A DNA stretch of 64,000 bases from Dimorphilus gyrociliatus (lineage: Eukaryota > Annelida > Polychaeta > Dinophilidae), in assembly GCA_904063045.1 (NCBI GenBank), contig CAJFCJ010000049.1:1-64000 (forward strand). The letters run 5' to 3'. The notes beneath the pieces are model-generated. The model was given only the letters and a program-made list of their open reading frames with translations. It had not been told where the DNA came from and ran no database searches. Positions within the stretch are counted from its first letter, which is position 1, and every line of letters begins with the position of its first letter. Shown here in pieces: positions 35,845 to 48,066 of this stretch. A program made the translations under genes and the position numbers.

Positions 35845-36225
35845 TGTACAACTTTGGTTATATTTTACATGCTTGAACTCTATTATTTTATGCAACTTAT
35901 ACATGTACATCTTAAAACCTACACAAGAAAATGCTATAACATTGGCCAAACATAAGTCTGATTAGTCAGCTTGAAGGCTTATCTTTAATTATCAATAAAG
36001 GTTTGGCCAAGTTATAATTCAATTAACCTTCCTAAATGTTCAACCTTGTTATATCCTGTTACTAAAGATAAATATGAACTACACATTTCGGCAACTGTAA
36101 AGTGATGATTGGATGTTAGAGGCAAACCTCAAAGTATATAAATCCTCACTATTCTCATTCTGCATGCAGCTTCCATCCGGACCCAAGGACCTGGGAAGAT
36201 CATCTGGAAACAACCTCCACTGGAA
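35845..36225 (+). mobile_element. Truncated LTR A in plus orientation
   Basis: Begins at the outer LTR tip (TGTACAACTTTGG) and matches LTR A for about 380 bp, then breaks off at 36225 inside the receptor gene to its right. The opposite orientation shows it comes from a separate insertion from the Gypsy A copies. Confidence 0.85.
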
Positions 36226-38715
36226 CATAGAATAGTAAAATTTGCCATAATGTTAACAGCTGAAATAGAGTTGACATGATAGTAAAGGATACAAACATAT
36301 AAATTATCCAGCGAATATTATATATACCTGGTGTACAATTTTTATAAGGGGTTAGGTCAAGGCATAAAATATCATTAGTTCTGTTACTTTCAGTAAAAGA
36401 TGCTGAATTTGATATGATAATTCTAAAGCAAATGTATACATCGCCTTCACACCTTGACCTTGAAAGATAAATTGACATTTGAATTGTTATATTTAAAGTT
36501 TTTCCGATTTTTATGCCTTTCTGCTTTTGGTTTAATTTCAGATCTGCAATCTTCCAATTAGGATTTGTACTATTAATATCTTCTATTGTACTGGTTAAAA
36601 CATTTTCAATATCATAATTAAAATATTTGTCAAATAATTCTATGACATCATGAAAATTTGAATGTGTATTTAATAAAGTAACAGCAAAAGTATGATTTTG
36701 AACAACGCTTCTGTAAAACTGTTCTCTATAAAGTAGAGTTACTTTCAATATTGATAAATCTAAATCTGGTTTGCAATTTACAAAAGTTGACAATGTAGAA
36801 CAAAGTTGATTATTTGTGTTATCCCATTCTAGATATTTGCTGCTATGCGATTCCCATACATTACAACATATATATGTCTTGTTAAAGCATTGTAATTTTG
36901 GAAAGTTGGAGGAAACTGATTAAGATACTTCGCCCCTTTTTGATGAATTTTTTTCTATCCTACTATGTAATTCCTTGTTTAGTCCATATTTTGAAACCAA
37001 AGTTACACTTTTCCTCCATTTTGCTCTTAGGTTACTAACTGAATCAGAAATATATATGGAAAAACCAAAATTAGTTTTTGGTAAAGTTGACTGGTGATTG
37101 GCCAACCAGCATTGTTGACTAATAGAGCTATTAAAGCTACAATACTGTCTTCCTCCCTTATAAATAAAATTGGACAATTCTGATACAATTTTTTTCAAAA
37201 GATAAAAAATGCTTAACAAGATTGTGACTGTTTTATTATAAAAAATATACAGTATTATACTCACAGCAACAATCTCTCCTATTTACAACTGCTATTCCTG
37301 TCACATAAAAAGATTTTAGTAAGTTGACAACCCACCAAGGATTATCTGTAAATTCCCCTATTGCGCAATAACCTAATGTGGCACCACTAAGTGATATGCC
37401 ATCAATTGCCAGATTTGCTTTATTGTCCCCTTTAGTTGTCTTTTGAAAAGCTGTTTCGCCAAGAGCAACATTATCTAAAAGTAAAGTAGTTTGTTTATGA
37501 ATAATGAATGGAAATCGATTTGAGAGAAAGCTTTTACAGCCATAGGCATAAGAACTATGCCTAAAAACAATAAATGCTTTCTCTATCAATTTCATAACTA
37601 ACATTTGTGTTGTGGCTTAATTTTAAAGATATTCTTTTCAATTTGAAATTGATATGCAACATTTTAATTCAGTCATATAGATTGACCAATTAGAGACAGG
37701 GCCTAGCAGATTTGAATCATTGTTGCTAGATCTCCAATAACCTTTAGGGCCTTTTCGCAAATGTAGAGGTAATTTGCTTTTATCTGTTGATAAGTCATAC
37801 TCTGAAGAAACATTCCATTTTATTCCCAAAACTCTTTCTTCAATAAGCCTTTGAAAGCATTCACCTAATTAATGAGAAAAAGGAAGAGCGGGTCATAAAC
37901 GAGAAATGAAAGATGAATTAAACAAACCAGGATAAATAGTTTCAAAATACAGTTTATCTTCATCATCGACATCTCTTTTCAGGTAAGTGTTTTTTGAGTA
38001 GGTATTTGTTGAGTATAGTATACAATCCTTTGTATTTGTGTCAAAGGCAAATGAGATACAAGTAAACCTTATCTCTTCATTACATGCCATTAAACAGTCA
38101 AATCTGGTATTATAGTCACTTTTATAAACTAGTTTACTGCTGGTTGTACTTAATGAAGCTGCAGTGATAACTGTCCACAACTGTCCAATTTTTTCATTTA
38201 CTGGTACTGAAATTTTTGCTTTGTTTTTAAAATATATATTTTATTAGCAAAAAAACAAAATTTTTTACATATTACCTCTTTTTCACATGATATTAAAATA
38301 CTGTTTAAAGTACAAGATAGTTTTATCCAGAAACCAGATGATTTGTGAAAACCTCCACAAGCACCAGATCCTACTGATGTGTCCCACCTAATGATCTCAT
38401 CTGTTGGTAAAGTACTTCCATCTGGCCAGGCATATTTACCATTTTTATAAGCTAGTCCCATGTGTGTTTTTAGCGAATTTCTAATTTAAATAATATTTTT
38501 TGCAGTGAGAGATAAACAGTTGTAAATGACTTACTTTGAAAGGAAACCTTGGAGGAATACATTTAGAATTTCATCATATTTTGGAAAAATCAGATTACCT
38601 TCACCACGCCATGGTATACCTTTGCACTGCTCTATTGAATTGGCATATGTAGCAGGTGTAGAATATGAATGAGAAATGCATTTTCTACCAAAAAGGAAAT
38701 ATCCAGGTGGACATT
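36226..38715 (-). CDS. Multi-domain lectin receptor: C-type lectin, PAN/Apple, fucolectin-type modules; truncated at both ends
   Basis: Minus-strand exons: 38715-38535 and 38480-38269 form a C-type lectin domain (CPPGYFLFGRKC, GLAYKNGKYAWPDG, FWIKLSC, SCEKE). 38206-37928 is a PAN/Apple module (FDCLMACNEEIRFTCISFAFD). About 37866-37640 continues with GYWRSSNNDSNLL and ends in a cysteine pair. About 37574-37266 is a fucolectin/tachylectin-type domain (LAIDGISLSGATLGYCA, NPWWVVNLL, NRRDCC), continued after a short intron around 37180-36920. A last block (36793-36325) is cysteine-containing extracellular sequence. The 5' exons are lost where env sequence begins at about 38735, and the 3' end is cut by LTR A at 36225. 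Carbohydrate recognition outside the cell is the likely role. Confidence 0.6.
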
Positions 38716-38734
38716 CTAAAGTGATACTTTCAAT

Positions 38735-40936
38735 TAGATTGTGTATGGTGACACATCATTCACCAGAGCAAACATCACTGTAAGAATGCTGCCACCAGTA
38801 CAATTTTGTCAGGGACAACAAGTACACCAGTCATATGATTTGGCTGATGAACCAGTATGTACCTTTGAAACTCAAGAAATGACCAAAATAATGGCATATA
38901 TTTATGAAATAAAAGCTGAAAAACTGGCAATTCAAGCAGTTAAGTGTATGGTGAAAAGAAGAATCAACTTTTATACATATTATTTCTTTGGAGCAAAAAA
39001 GCACAGAATTGAAAAACAAACACTTATGTTGACTGAAAAGCAATGTAGAAAAAGGCTTAATTCTAAGAAAACACTTAATGGACATAAACTTAATCAGAAA
39101 GGAAAACTTCTGGTGTTTGATGAAAACAAAGGACCATATTTCAAATGGCCAAGAACAACAGTTATTGAAGAACTCACAACAATATTGCAAATTGGTAAAG
39201 CTTATTGGCAACCTAGCCAAGACAAAATAACTAAAATCTGGAATATATGAAAGACTGTTCTATAAAAGATAGATTCTGTAGAACACTTGATTCAATTATC
39301 ATATTTAATCCAACAAAAGGGCAACACCTCCTTGGCCATACCTCACCTTGGAAAGTTGTGGCAAAAAACATAGAATGTGTTAAACTAGGAGGATACTTCT
39401 CATGTTCTAACTATGCAATAATGGATCTCCCTTATCAAGACAGATATATAAGAGGATTTGGTGGACCAGGAACAAGAGTATTGGTTCCACATAAAGCATT
39501 TGATTTATTAAGAACAGATCTCAAAGAGTCAGGGTTAGGCTATGTAAATAACATACTGGCAGCAGAAAGGAAATATCAAGTTATTTCAAATATTGAAGCA
39601 GCAAGACTGGAAAAGTTTGAAGGAAAGAAGAAATCATTTTTGAGAAATGCAAATGAAACAGATAAACAAAATATTGTAACTTATAATGACTGGTATAGAG
39701 AAGGTGATAGAAATTATCACACGTTGCTGAAAACCCAATCAACACCATTAGAAAAAACACTTATTCTGAAAGTTTACACTATTACAATGCAGCCCAAAAA
39801 TGCCTAAATGGAGAGCAGAGGAAAACATGATGAAAATCAAACCAGAATTTCACATATTAGACATTGAAAATGCAGTTAGAACATCTGCCTTACTTAGTAA
39901 TATTGATAAAAACTTCCAAAATTTACAAACTGTATTTAAACAAGTTTCTCAACTTTTATGCAAAGAGTTTATAATGAGAAATAAGATGGTGGCATTGCTT
40001 ACACCTTTGGCACCTCAACTTCCAACAATATTGGATTCAACACAAGGAACTCACAGCACCTGGCTGGGTGATCTAACAACACTCAACTCTGGCACAGAAC
40101 TAAAATCTGTTCAAATAATTTGTGATGTGGGAATCATAACAAAAAATGGATTGTGTTCAAAACAATTCTTCATCAAGTATAAAAGTCTTCTATTTTCAAT
40201 TGATCCAATACTACACCATGCTTACCACATAGCAAAAGAAGATATAAGATATGGAGAATGTGACCAAACACAATATCTTTTTAAAATAAAAAAGAACCCT
40301 CTGGATGTTGAAAGGAATCAGAAAAGTACATCTTTTGGGAGGAAAACTTTCATCTATTATACAAAGAATGGTTGTAAATTCCAAACAGAATGAAAATCAG
40401 CAATGAAATTGAAGAACCAAAACTAGAAGTTTGCAAGGCTCATCCAGTTACTACAATTAGGTATAAAAGATGATGTTGGCAAAAAACACCAACAGTTCCA
40501 ACAAGTTCTTGACTACATACAGGACACTTTAATTAGGCATAACAAACATATCAACTTTGCTAATGAATTAGGAATTGACTCAAGTATGTCAACACATCAA
40601 CATTTATTTTCATCATGGCTAAAAACTCCAACCAAAATGCTGATTAACATTGCATTTCCAACAATAATTATTATTGGAACTTCATTCATATTATGGCTTG
40701 CATATAAAAAAAGATGTAGCAAACTTACTAGGAAAAGAATTTGGAAATACTTAGAAAGAAGGAAAGCCAAACCAACAGCTCCAAGTATACAACAAGAAGA
40801 ATTACAGATCCCAACATACTCAACTATGGAAATTGACCAAGAAGCAATACCTCTTCAAAACTATCCAACATTTTCAAAAGAAGGTAATAGAGTCATTGTG
40901 ACAAGTCCCAGACCTTTCGTGGAAGCAAGGTCTTGA
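38735..40936 (+). pseudogene. env of an LTR B/C-type retroelement, frame-broken
   Basis: Homologous along its length to the env at 59052-61481 (DLADEPVCTFETQ, ARLEKFEGKKKS, NKMVALLTPLAPQ, shared tail VTSPRPFVEARS). It is spread over at least four frames: 38741-39250, 39247-39807, 39800-40393 and 40586-40936, with a deletion of about 250 bp near 39795 relative to the intact copy. The N-terminal signal peptide is missing. No gag or pol precedes it; to the left is the lectin receptor gene. Confidence 0.85.
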
Positions 40937-40950
40937 AAGGGTGGGATATC

Positions 40951-41087
40951 TGTGCACTTAGATATAATGATATATCAATACTTAGACTTTAGATATAAGG
41001 GTACATTAGAAAGACTTCTATTTTATAAGAATTAGACTGGTGCAACTATAGAAATACTTATATTTATATACAATACAACAAAGTACA
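40951..41087 (+). mobile_element. Internally deleted 3' LTR of the broken env element
   Basis: Follows a purine-rich tract (GAAAGGGTGGGA) directly after the env stop, starts TGTGCACTT and ends CAACAAAGTACA, the same tip as LTR B. At 137 bp it lacks most of the LTR body. Confidence 0.5.
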
Positions 41088-41407
41088 GTTAGGGGACCGG
41101 AAATTGCAATTCCTATTAACTTTACTAGAAATGATGTACTTGATTTCATTTTTAAAATTAAAGAAAACAATTCATGCATTCCACTTCTCTTATGATATTT
41201 TGAGATATTTTCATTTATTTTATATGGATGTAGTATGGATGTCGATTTGACAAAAATATGCTTCATTTTGCCACCATTTAGTAAAGCTAATGAAAAGAAG
41301 AGTTATATCTTGAAAAATGTTCAAAATTTTTGCAAGAACAGACCAAGTTTTCCCATTTTGATATTATATTATTTTCTTGTCTAAATGACTACTGCCATTT
41401 TTTGTAG

Positions 41408-41932
41408 ATAATATATATTTCTTTCAAGATGTAAATGGTGTTACTTTGACAAAAGGACAAAATCATTCATATAATATGTTTACGGGGAGGGTAATTACAT
41501 TTCATGAAAAATTCTTTAAATATATAGCAGTGTTAAGAAGTTATGATATTGAATTTCTATGTAAACATTTCGGTTTTACCTAAGGAAAAATTGCTTCTAA
41601 CGCTGATCATCTCTATTGAACGGATAAGAGAAGCAGGATAAGGAAGATATTTCTTTCTCATTTAAATTGCGAAAGAGATGAAAAAAATATGATAAATTGC
41701 TCACTTTGGACAGAGTAGATTATTCTCAGCATTCGTTTTATTCTCATATTCTTTTTCTTCTCATCCTTTTGTCTTATTTTCCAGATATACCTATGTGAGA
41801 ACTATGGGAATAATTGAATTAACTGCTGTCAAACGTGATCCAACAGTTTTACTGGAAGATCACAAAGCATTCAAATATATTACTAAGAGTATAAAGAGAA
41901 TTTTTTCGGAAAATGATGACGGGATAAAATGA
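41408..41932 (+). CDS. Unrecognised gene, two terminal exons
   Basis: Exon 41408-41477 (donor GTTTAC) and exon 41785-41932 (acceptor TTTTCCAG) join in phase 2 to give about 72 residues ending IFSENDDGIK and a stop. The predicted sequence is ordinary soluble protein (TMGIIELTAVKRDPTVLLED) without motifs that I can name. Upstream exons were not found, and the exon join is inferred. Confidence 0.3.
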
Positions 41933-42045
41933 TGATCTTCATTTATAAAGAGACCGCGCGAACGCTGATCTCCCACTAACAAAAATTGTACAGTCGAGTC
42001 ATCTCAATGTGAGATGATCGCAGACGTCAACCAATCCTAAGTGCA

Positions 42046-43196
42046 ATGGAAAGGCCTCAGTCTGAGGAAGCTACCTTATCGATCGTAGCAATTCCTTCTG
42101 CCAGGTAAGTATGCTTTCAGGTATTGTCATAATCATTTCATAATTGAAAACAGAGAAGTTACACATACATACCTCATTTGCATATTGAGTTCAGACACTT
42201 AAAGAAAGCTATAAAATTGACGATTTAAGTCTCAAAATGGTAATTTTTCAGACCCTATTGGATCAAATAATTCTGACAAATCAAAGATAATCTCTCTACT
42301 GGAATTTCCCACTTTCGTGTATTTTTTTCATGGAAAACTTCTATCTACATCGTATATTATAAAAAAAAATATATTTAGCTGAATTTAATTTGCAAGATCA
42401 AGGTTGTTTTGTTATTGGGCAATTCCTGGCAAACTGGCTAAAAGTCTTCAAAATAACTATTTTACTCATAGTTTATAAACAAGTCTGTTATCTATTATGT
42501 TTGCAATTGTTAACAGATGGAGAATAATTTCAAAAATACATTTTAAACAGAGATAATTCGTTTTTTAAGTTTTGATATGTTATATCAAAGATATCGTGTT
42601 TTGCTGAATACACAATTAACCTAGGCCCACAATTAATTCACGTAATAATCAGAAATGTAAGCTTTTGTCCATCTTTCTATTAGTTAATGAATGAAGTCGG
42701 TTAACATTCAAAGAGCTCTGTTTATCATTGTCATAGTGATATTTAAATAATCACGTGACTTTGGTCGGAACTAATTGTTGGTAAACAGCAAATTTTCAAA
42801 AGATTGAAAGGAAAAGTTGAGGAAAAGAAACATTCATATTAATCTGACACTGTGTGTTTTTATTAGGGTGAGACACAGCTTCCCTTCGATAAATTTGTCT
42901 GCGCTCAGACAATGAATTACATCAATAGTTTCTGACAATCTTTTACTTTAAAAAGGGAGAAGAGAGGGGAAGAGTTTCTAATTCAGGTAGACAACAACCA
43001 TTATAATTTTTCTAAAATGGTATTTCATCAATTTAATTTTAGGTTTCACATATTTTGGGTGTTATCTATTTTAAGACATTATCTTCAATCCATTGACGGC
43101 AGAAAGAAACACATCATTTCTCAAACTAATGTGACAGATGTCCAAATTAATTGTTCAAAGATACAACAGTCAAATATTCTAACTTTGAATCTTTAA
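42046..43196 (+). CDS. Possible small two-exon gene, unrecognised
   Basis: A first exon 42046-42104 (MERPQSEEATLSIVAIPSA, donor GTAAGT) lies in a relatively GC-rich patch (41940-42110) that looks like a promoter and 5' leader. A phase-compatible exon at 43043-43196 follows a TTTTAG acceptor and ends at a stop, giving 70 residues. The donor is strong but the pairing is a guess, so the second exon may belong elsewhere. The 940-bp intron would be far longer than others here. Confidence 0.22.
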
Positions 43197-43576
43197 TGAA
43201 CGAATTGCTCAGTCGATTTTTTAAGCGCAAAGGACAAATTATGGAGCTGAGTTTTGTTGCAGTAGTATTGTTTTTTTATTCAGCAAGAATTGACTGCGGC
43301 TTTCTCCTCCTACTTTCAACTACGAAATCTTTCCTAAATAAGAATTGAAAGACTCAGAATATATTTTACAAATTTCCAATTATTCACAATTTCAAGTGGG
43401 CGTATTTGTTTTTTTTACCGGTTGAACTCAATCGTAAATTTCAATGCAGTGTTTAATTATTACAACAGTAATATTGTAAATGAAATTACAAAATGCTATA
43501 AATATTTGATAAAACATTCAGTTCAAGCTTCCTCCCGTTCAAGCAACTTTTTACGATCAAGTCTTCTCTTGAAACA
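43197..43576. other. Intergenic, nothing recognised
   Basis: Short frames only. No repeat or motif shared with the rest of the window was seen. Confidence 0.4.
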
Positions 43577-43903
43577 TTAAATTAGACAACAGATTCCACC
43601 GAATCCGAAATAAGATGCTATTCCCCGACCGATTCTACCGCAAAGTGCCTTACAATGTTTGTCACGTCTGTCGGTTTTGGCTGCACTACGTTCTGGTGTG
43701 GAGCAATCATTTTGATCTTGAGTATGAAATGTGCCATATCTAGCCAGAATATTATAGGATCGAGAAGTCGGCTTTAGCAGTTCGTTTATTTTCTTTGTAG
43801 CCTTCCTTTTCCATCTTCTTTCATTACAGTTAAATTGGTAAAGAGAATCTGTCACGAACAGTTTATTTTGAAATTTCACAATACTATATTTAGCAAAATG
43901 CAT
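43577..43903 (-). CDS. Small basic cysteine-containing peptide, unrecognised
   Basis: A 108-codon ORF, basic throughout (RRWKRKATKK), ending in a cysteine- and glycine-rich tail (HCKALCGRIGRG, GGICCLI, stop). A possible acceptor (GTGACAG at about 43850) suggests that only the part from DSLYQF onward is an exon and that an upstream signal-peptide exon is missing. It might be a secreted peptide precursor; no family is recognised. Confidence 0.3.
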   Translation of the reverse strand: MHFAKYSIVKFQNKLFVTDSLYQFNCNERRWKRKATKKINELLKPTSRSYNILARYGTFHTQDQNDCSTPERSAAKTDRRDKHCKALCGRIGRGIASYFGFGGICCLI

Positions 43904-44682
43904 AGGCTAAATTGGCATATAGTTACGTTGCATAAAAAATAGTTTAATTCACGTGCAAATTTCAAAATGTGCTATTTATATTGGCAAAGGTAGCTTCTCT
44001 ACATCTTTTAGTCTATAATAACATTTAGTTTCAACTTTCACCTTTACCGAGAAAGTCTATCTATACAAGAGTCACTAACAACAGGCACTAGATGTCACTA
44101 CCATTAACTATTCAAAATATGTACATTTTTTAAATGTGATTGAAAACAGGGTTAAACACAATGTGTTGATTCACACTGACCCTTACCTAACCTTTTTGAA
44201 TAGGCCTAACCCTTTAATGTCAATAAAAATGGACCAGTCTTCAAAACAACTGGCAATCTGTATTTGTTTCAAAAGGAAACAACCGTATGACATTGCAAAA
44301 AATTTATCTGTGAATATGAAGAAGATGTTCTTGAATTTCTTTCTAAAAAAGAGGAAAAAATCATGTTTCTGTGGTGAATTCGATAGGCCTTGTGGCTTTA
44401 GAACACAATTACTCTATGTTACACTCAATTGTCAATGGATTTGTATTTTAGATACATTTTCTCTATTGATCACATATAAAAACATAGGATTTTCCATTGC
44501 CTTAAATGATATTGATGTCCATTTTTTGGATGGTATTGTGTGTGAAGATTACTTGTCAGTTGTCTTTGGTTGCAATGGAGAATAATAAACTAGCCTACAA
44601 CAAAGTTAATTAACAACAGTTCTGGAAATAAGATAGAAAACAGCAAATAATATTTTTATTTTCTGTTCTGGATGGATACAAC
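43904..44682 (+). other. Upstream region of the GPCR with a doubtful ORF and a MITE scrap
   Basis: An ORF at 44136-44585 has no recognisable domain and its start overlaps a scrap of the TTAGGG-type MITE (ttacctaacctttttgaata near 44183). I do not support it as a gene. Confidence 0.3.
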
Positions 44683-45636
44683 ATGAACAATACAACAATT
44701 TCTGTTGCAAAACAAGTAAATTTGGAATTTTTTAAACCGTACTTTATTTACATGGGATTTATTATTGCAATTGGTGTTCCTAGTAATTTTCTCATCTTAT
44801 TCTTTTACAATTTTAAGAAGACGTTCACTCCTAGTGACGTTTTTATAAAAAGTATGGCAATTGTTGATATTGTGACATGTGGAATTTGTACTCCTTATGC
44901 TGTTGTGCTGGAAATTGGTTTAGTAAACAACAGCATCGTCTGTAGAATATCTAAATTCTTTTATCATTATATTTTAGTCTTTTCCTCCTTCACATTCATA
45001 TTTGTTGCTATTGAAAGATGGTTTTGTATATGTCGGCCTCTTATAAAGCTTACTCCAAAACATACGAAACTTATGCTTATGAATATTAGTTCATTTGCTC
45101 TAACAGCTGCTATATTTAATAGTCTTATGCACCATGTGGTCATTGATAAGGGATTCGATGGCAGTCTATTGAAGACTTGTTTCCCTGTACAGGGATTAGT
45201 ATTCAAAATTCATACCTATATTCTTAATTTCTTATATATATCGGCTATATTCACTTTATATTTCACATATGGCCTCATCTATAAAGTCATCATTACAAGG
45301 AGTTTGAAACTTAAACAGAACAAAGTCGACGAAGATGGAAAGACTCTGAAAGCTCATAGAATTTTCTTGAAGAATGCCAGAACTGTAAGTATGCTTTTTG
45401 GCGTTACGACCATATATCTTATTAGTTGGTTTCCTTATTCATTTACATCTGCTGGCATTTTGCCAAGAAATATCTTTCTATATTATTCCTATCTTATTAA
45501 CAACATTTCAAATTTCTTTGTTTATATCCTATTTCAAAAACCATTTCGAAAGAATTTATCACACTTCTTTTTGTGTAAATCTCGAGTATCTGTTGGTATA
45601 CAATCAACCAGTAGCAACAAAACATCAACTGGTTAG
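44683..45636 (+). CDS. Class A (rhodopsin-type) G-protein-coupled receptor, intronless
   Basis: 317 residues with seven hydrophobic segments. TM1 is IYMGFIIAIGVPSNFLIL (conserved GxxxN), TM2 has MAIVDIVTCG (variant of LAxxD), TM3 ends in ERW (IERWFCICRP, in place of DRY), TM6 has ISWFPY (variant of CWxP), and TM7 has NFFVYILF in place of NPxxY, followed by FRKNL. Cysteines in extracellular loops 1 and 2 (IVCRIS, KTCFPV) can form the usual disulfide. Intracellular loop 3 is short and basic. The extracellular N-terminus carries an Asn-glycosylation site (NNTT). It resembles peptide-receptor-like orphan GPCRs of invertebrates. Ligand unknown. Confidence 0.85.
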   Translation: MNNTTISVAKQVNLEFFKPYFIYMGFIIAIGVPSNFLILFFYNFKKTFTPSDVFIKSMAIVDIVTCGICTPYAVVLEIGLVNNSIVCRISKFFYHYILVFSSFTFIFVAIERWFCICRPLIKLTPKHTKLMLMNISSFALTAAIFNSLMHHVVIDKGFDGSLLKTCFPVQGLVFKIHTYILNFLYISAIFTLYFTYGLIYKVIITRSLKLKQNKVDEDGKTLKAHRIFLKNARTVSMLFGVTTIYLISWFPYSFTSAGILPRNIFLYYSYLINNISNFFVYILFQKPFRKNLSHFFLCKSRVSVGIQSTSSNKTSTG

Positions 45637-46607
45637 AAAACTCTACAATTAAAGTCTTTACAAATTAAACTTTTACCATATCTTCATCAGAACTATGGGG
45701 AAAAGATTGCTTTATTAACAAATCAAGCTTTCTCACTTATTTAAATTGTTTCTTTGCTTGAATACACTTATTCAAAAATTGTATTGCTTTATTTTTTCTT
45801 TACTAAAATCTCTTTTAATTAGAATACAAACCAAGCTAAGAGAGAATGAGACGGAAATGTCCATAAAACTCTTTGTCATGAATCTAGGCAAAGAATGGGT
45901 TAAAGTTAGGACAAAACACCAATTTCATAGCACATTCTTTATAATAGGTAATTATAGTGGTTAGTATTAAATTGGAATCTCTTTGGAAAATTGCAAATGT
46001 CATTTGGCCTTTGTTCAATTATTAAATTATTAACTCTAGCTGAAACAGCTAAACAGTCAGTAATGCTTCTTTAACTGATTTCAAACATTTTTTAAGAGGC
46101 TTATCAAGCTTTTTCTATTGGCGGGAAAATTGAAAGCAATTCCTTTGCGTTTGTTATCAAAAATATTGTTTTTTATTCATTGGTTACAAATTAGAATATA
46201 TCCTTTTGTCCCCCTAATAACTATTAATCTAAATGTGGAAGGTTGGGTCACGTGACTTTTTCTAAAGATTATGCTTAAACCTCATCACTATCCATTCATA
46301 GTATTAAACTAGCTTTGAGCAATTCAATTAATTAAAAATTGCTTTTGGCTTTATTTGTGTTTTAAGGCATGAAAATTTTTTCTTGAAATGGAAATCTCTT
46401 CAAATTATAAATATGATATGTAATAACAGATTTTAATATGTTGCTGACAAAGGCCCATAAACCTCTTGTTTTATTTTTGTTCTTTATGTTGTTATGGTTC
46501 TTGATATTTAATTGGTGCAAATTTTATTTAGGCTTGTTTTGTGAAAGACTGATAGGATAATGAAAATATATTCGTTTCTTGCTGATTGAATGCTGATTTA
46601 TTTAACA
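45637..46607. other. Intergenic, no supported gene
   Basis: AT-rich, stop-rich sequence. No recognisable repeat or motif. Confidence 0.45.
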
Positions 46608-46836
46608 TTAGTCTTTCATAAATGCAAAATAGTCATAACTGGCAACTCGTCTCTTGACATTGCTCATAATGATGCATTTTTGTGGAAGCTTGAATGAGAA
46701 ACCTTGACATGTAGAGTCAGCTTTACACTTTTCTGCACATTTCGAGTTAGTGTATTGGGTATATTTTCCATTTCTGGTGCCCCTGAGAAATGAGTAGGGA
46801 TACCTTGTATATCCTTCAGCTTCCATTTTATCTGTT
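46608..46836 (-). CDS. Last exon of a PAN/Apple-domain protein
   Basis: Follows a TTTAAACAG acceptor and encodes about 75 residues with CAEKCKADSTCQGFSFKL then KCIIMSN, the PAN/Apple cysteine pattern, and a stop. Upstream exons should lie to the right but are replaced by the Gypsy A LTR at 46921, so the retroelement probably inserted in an intron of this gene. Confidence 0.5.
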
Positions 46837-46920
46837 TAAAAAGGTTGGAATGATTGTATTAGTTTGGTTTTCTTAGTAAACCAAAACACTTGCATTTTCT
46901 GTCCTTGACATAAGTAATAT

Positions 46921-47551
46921 TGTACTGCTCTTGCTGGCAAAATCTATAACATAGTTATAACAATACTGGTTCTACTCAAACCTTTAAACAAATGTTTAAA
47001 TTAAAATGGTTTATTCACAATAATAATACTTAAGCAAGTAACAATATGAGAGTTTGATACCAGAGTAGATAGTTTGTAAAAGCAGGTTGCCAAATTACCA
47101 AACTGTCTTCTAATGTTGAGGAGTAGATGGATGGTTCCAGTGGAGGTTGTTTCCAGATGATTTTCCCAGGTCCTTGGGTCCAGATGGAAGCTGCAGGCCA
47201 AATGAGAATAGTGAGGATTTATATACTTTGAGGTTTGCTTCTGACATCCAATCATCACTTTACAGTTGCCGAAATGTGTAGTTCATATTTATCTTTAGTA
47301 ACAGGATGTTACAAGGTTGAACATTTAGGAAGGTTAATTGAATTATAACTTGGCCACACCCTAGGCAAGTTAATTAAATTATAACTTGGCCAAACCTTTA
47401 TTGATAATTAAAGATGAGCCTTCAAGCTGACTAATCAGACTTATGTTTGGCCAATGTTATAGCATTTTCTGGCATAGGTTTTAAGATGTACATGTATAAG
47501 TTGCATAAAATAATAGAGTTCTAGCATGTAAAATATAACCAAAGTTGTACA
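46921..47551 (-). mobile_element. LTR A, 3' LTR of the Gypsy A composite
   Basis: 631 bp, TGTACTGCTC to GTTGTACA. It is homologous to 30911-31545, 58398-59034, 35845-36225 (inverted, partial) and 14565-14616 (tip only). Confidence 0.9.
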
Positions 47552-47566
47552 ACTTCCCCCTTCTTT
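47552..47566 (-). other. Polypurine tract next to the 3' LTR
   Basis: On the element strand AAAGAAGGGGGAAG lies immediately before the LTR, the usual primer site for plus-strand synthesis. Confidence 0.8.
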
Positions 47567-48066
47567 GTGAAGATGAGTCCCTTCATCTTGATTTAATGAG
47601 AATTACACGTGGTTGTTCTTCTTCATTAGTTTGATGTTGACTAAAGCTACAACTTTGTTTCATTAGTTTTGGGTTTTCAGGAGAGTTATCTGTGCCCTCA
47701 CTTGGGGTAGCAGTTTCTTCTCTTTGTTTTCTTCTTCCAATAATATAACTGAAAATGATGATACATACCATTGACACTACAATACTCAAACAAATATTTC
47801 GTATGATAACATAAAGTGTTTTCCCAGGTTTATAGTACCAACTATGGAAAAACTGCTTAATTCCAGATAAATTGGGTACAATGTCATTTTTCTCTGCAAC
47901 AGTGACCATGTTATCATACCTTGCCTGCTTTTGTTCCAGTGAACTGATAACTTGCTTAATTTTTGAGTGCTGGTATGCAATATCCTTCTTTACCCCATGG
48001 TGGAGTAGGTCAGCTAATCTGGCAATTTCAATTTTTGGTTCAGAAAGGTGATTGTGGATATTTAAC

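Noticed and set aside
44136-44585. 149-codon ORF as a gene
   Set aside because: No domain, no splice context, and its beginning overlaps a MITE scrap.
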